Shown one piece after another: positions 62,924 to 64,000 of a stretch of 64,000 nucleotides of DNA. Both the position numbers and the translations under genes were made by a program. The stretch comes from Aureimonas sp. SK2. Its GTDB lineage: Bacteria > Pseudomonadota > Alphaproteobacteria > Rhizobiales > Rhizobiaceae. Location: positions 248,001 through 312,000 of the forward strand of contig NZ_JAPZDS010000002.1 of assembly GCF_029813115.1 (NCBI RefSeq), read 5' to 3'. The notes under the pieces were generated by a model. That model saw only the letters and a program-made list of their open reading frames with translations, had not been told where the DNA came from and made no database searches. The first letter of the stretch is position 1; every line of letters starts with the position of its first letter.

Positions 62924-63126
62924 CAAGCCTCCATGGCGCGGCTGTGGCTGAATCTGGGCCTTTTTTCTCGTTCCCGGCGTGAAATCGGGGGAGGGGCGTG
63001 TTATATGAGGCTTCAGTCTCTGGGCGGAAGGGCTGCGCCGCGCCGTCGCGCGCATCGATCCCCGTCCGCCCCGAGCCGGGATTTCGTGACCAGAGAGTCG
63101 AACGTCAACAGCCGGAGTCAACGACC

Positions 63127-63666
63127 ATTCGCAGACCATTTCGTGCGCCGCCCACCCAGAAGGAGGGGCCGCGCTCCAACCGGGAGATCCGGGTTCCCCA
63201 GGTTCAGCTGATCGACGCGGACGGCCAGAACCGGGGGGCGATCCCCACCCAGGAGGCGCTCGCGCTGGCCGAGGAGGCCGGGCTCGACCTCGTGGAAATC
63301 GTGCCGACCGCCGTGCCGCCGGTCTGCAAGATCCTCGATCTCGGCAAGCTCAAATACGAGGGCCAGAAAAAGGCCGCCGAGGCGCGTCGTCGCCAGAAGA
63401 CCATCGAGGTCAAAGAGATCAAGATGCGTCCCAACATCGACGATCACGACTACGAGACCAAGATGAAGGCGGTGCGCCGCTTCTTCGACGAGGGCGACAA
63501 GGTCAAGGTCACGCTGCGCTTCCGCGGTCGCGAGATGGCCCACCAGGAACTCGGCATGCGCCTTCTCAACCGCGTCCGCGAGGAGACGGCCGAGATTTCC
63601 AAGGTCGAGGCCGAGCCCAAGCTCGAGGGCCGGCAGATGATGATGGTGCTCGCTCCCAAAGGGTGA
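63127..63666 (+). CDS. infC: Translation initiation factor IF-3 (probable AUU start)
   Basis: A 179-residue IF-3. The N-terminal domain ([40 protein letters not shown]) and C-terminal domain ([36 protein letters not shown]) are complete. The protein should begin with the sequence (M)[17 protein letters not shown], and the codon there, at 63127, is ATT, preceded by GGAG nine bases upstream. AUU starts are used by E. coli infC for autoregulation, since IF-3 rejects non-standard starts. The earliest in-frame ATG (62998) would add 43 unrelated residues. Confidence 0.92.
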   Translation: MRRPFRAPPTQKEGPRSNREIRVPQVQLIDADGQNRGAIPTQEALALAEEAGLDLVEIVPTAVPPVCKILDLGKLKYEGQKKAAEARRRQKTIEVKEIKMRPNIDDHDYETKMKAVRRFFDEGDKVKVTLRFRGREMAHQELGMRLLNRVREETAEISKVEAEPKLEGRQMMMVLAPKG

Positions 63667-63696
63667 GGCGCCGGGATCGCTCGATCCCGCAGCACG

Positions 63697-63730
63697 AAAA
63701 AAGGGGTGGCCGGGACGGGCCGCCCCTTTT
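63697..63730. terminator. Bidirectional terminator (infC / unknown gene)
   Basis: AAAAGGGGTGGCC and GGCCGCCCCTTTT pair over 13 bp with one G-U; the loop is six bases. It lies 31 bp after infC's stop and 6 bp before the stop of the convergent gene at the window edge. Confidence 0.85.
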
Positions 63731-63735
63731 CGCGT

Positions 63736-64000
63736 TCAGGGTCGGCGGCTGTCGTCCGCTGCAGCGGGCATGGCGGACGCGGCTCCGATGGCGCGCAGCG
63801 TCAGAAGCAGGCGGGCCGCCCCCGGACGGGCGCGCACCGGGCCGATCGGGCGAAGGCGGATCGCCAAGTGCGACCCCGCGTCCGGCCGGCGCATGGGCCA
63901 GTGCGAGCCGGCGCCGTCGCCTTCGAGGATGCCGGCGATCGCTTCCTCCAGCCGCTCGTCGGCGCCGCGGTCGGCGGCCCGCAGCCGGGTGCCCGGCCGG
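63736..64000 (-). CDS. C-terminal part of an unknown protein
   Basis: The open frame enters from beyond the window and ends at a TGA at 63736-63738. The visible 87 residues include RLEEAIAGILEGDGAG, SHWPMRRPDAGSHLAIRLR and ARLLLTLRAIGAASAMPAA. The W-P-M...LAIRLRPI pattern is reminiscent of the sensory part of LuxR-type regulators, but no HTH is in the visible end. I cannot assign a family. The bidirectional terminator 6 bp beyond the stop supports a real gene. Confidence 0.5.
   Translation of the reverse strand, partial: RPGTRLRAADRGADERLEEAIAGILEGDGAGSHWPMRRPDAGSHLAIRLRPIGPVRARPGAARLLLTLRAIGAASAMPAAADDSRRP

Overview
The window is GC-rich chromosomal DNA from an alphaproteobacterium of the order Hyphomicrobiales (Rhizobiales), perhaps a relative of Aureimonas or Aurantimonas. 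That placement rests on gene types and neighbourhoods, not on a search: a class I lysyl-tRNA synthetase, a DUF4167 protein after prmC, a transglutaminase-like cysteine proteinase (BTLCP), an RpiR-type inositol regulator, a RibBX-type ribB, SitABCD, and the aroK-aroB, xerD-accA and secA/PPIase/argJ blocks. Almost all of the window is coding. No rRNA, tRNA, CRISPR array, transposase or phage gene was found.

Layout. 1-6.8 kb: end of a DnaJ-like gene, bolA, a DUF1275 membrane protein, aroK-aroB, a small membrane protein with xerD, accA and a lipoprotein L,D-transpeptidase. 6.8-14 kb: secA, a periplasmic parvulin, argJ, a GNAT, a Nudix hydrolase, and a lone Flp pilin. 14-20 kb: a methyltransferase, comF, glutaredoxin, a nitrilase-family amidase, DUF1178, two tandem DUF1289 genes, dps behind two Irr-like boxes, an unknown gene and ubiG. 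20-27.6 kb: lysC, ptsP, prfA-prmC and DUF4167. 27.6-34.6 kb is the most accessory-looking part: an unknown small gene, a 540-residue RTX-type calcium-binding protein, an alkaline-phosphatase-superfamily enzyme resembling the STM4013 group, a DUF2188 protein, a glycosyltransferase with an N-terminal type-II-secretion-like domain, and a solute-binding protein. 34.7-42.7 kb: lysS, a degenerate thermonuclease-like protein, a GH13 enzyme, the sitABCD metal transporter and a 52-residue membrane protein. 42.8-46.1 kb: a LacI regulator with an SDR dehydrogenase and an FAH-family hydrolase (a deoxy-sugar-acid branch), then a DEDDh exonuclease. 46.1-53.8 kb: inositol catabolism (iolC-iolD-iolE, iolR, iolB) with a polyol-type dehydrogenase. 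53.8-64 kb: glutathionyl-hydroquinone reductase, a VOC protein, ribB, queF, terC, infA-maf-yacG, murA, a 52-residue membrane protein, BTLCP, an alpha/beta hydrolase, infC with a predicted AUU start, and the end of an unknown gene.

Regulatory signals can be read directly. Two GGAA-N6-TTCC palindromes flank the iol genes. A 17-bp palindrome sits in the sitA promoter. Two TTTNGAA-N3-TTCNAAA boxes precede dps. Perfect or near-perfect terminator hairpins separate several convergent pairs. Three convergent gene pairs share a 4-bp palindrome (CTAG or TTAA) that supplies both stop codons.

The best candidate for something undescribed is the 27.9-31.7 kb cassette: a probable type I-secreted, Asp/Gly/Asn/Tyr-rich RTX protein with an STM4013-like metalloenzyme and a DUF2188 protein on the same strand. 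No type I secretion genes are in the window.
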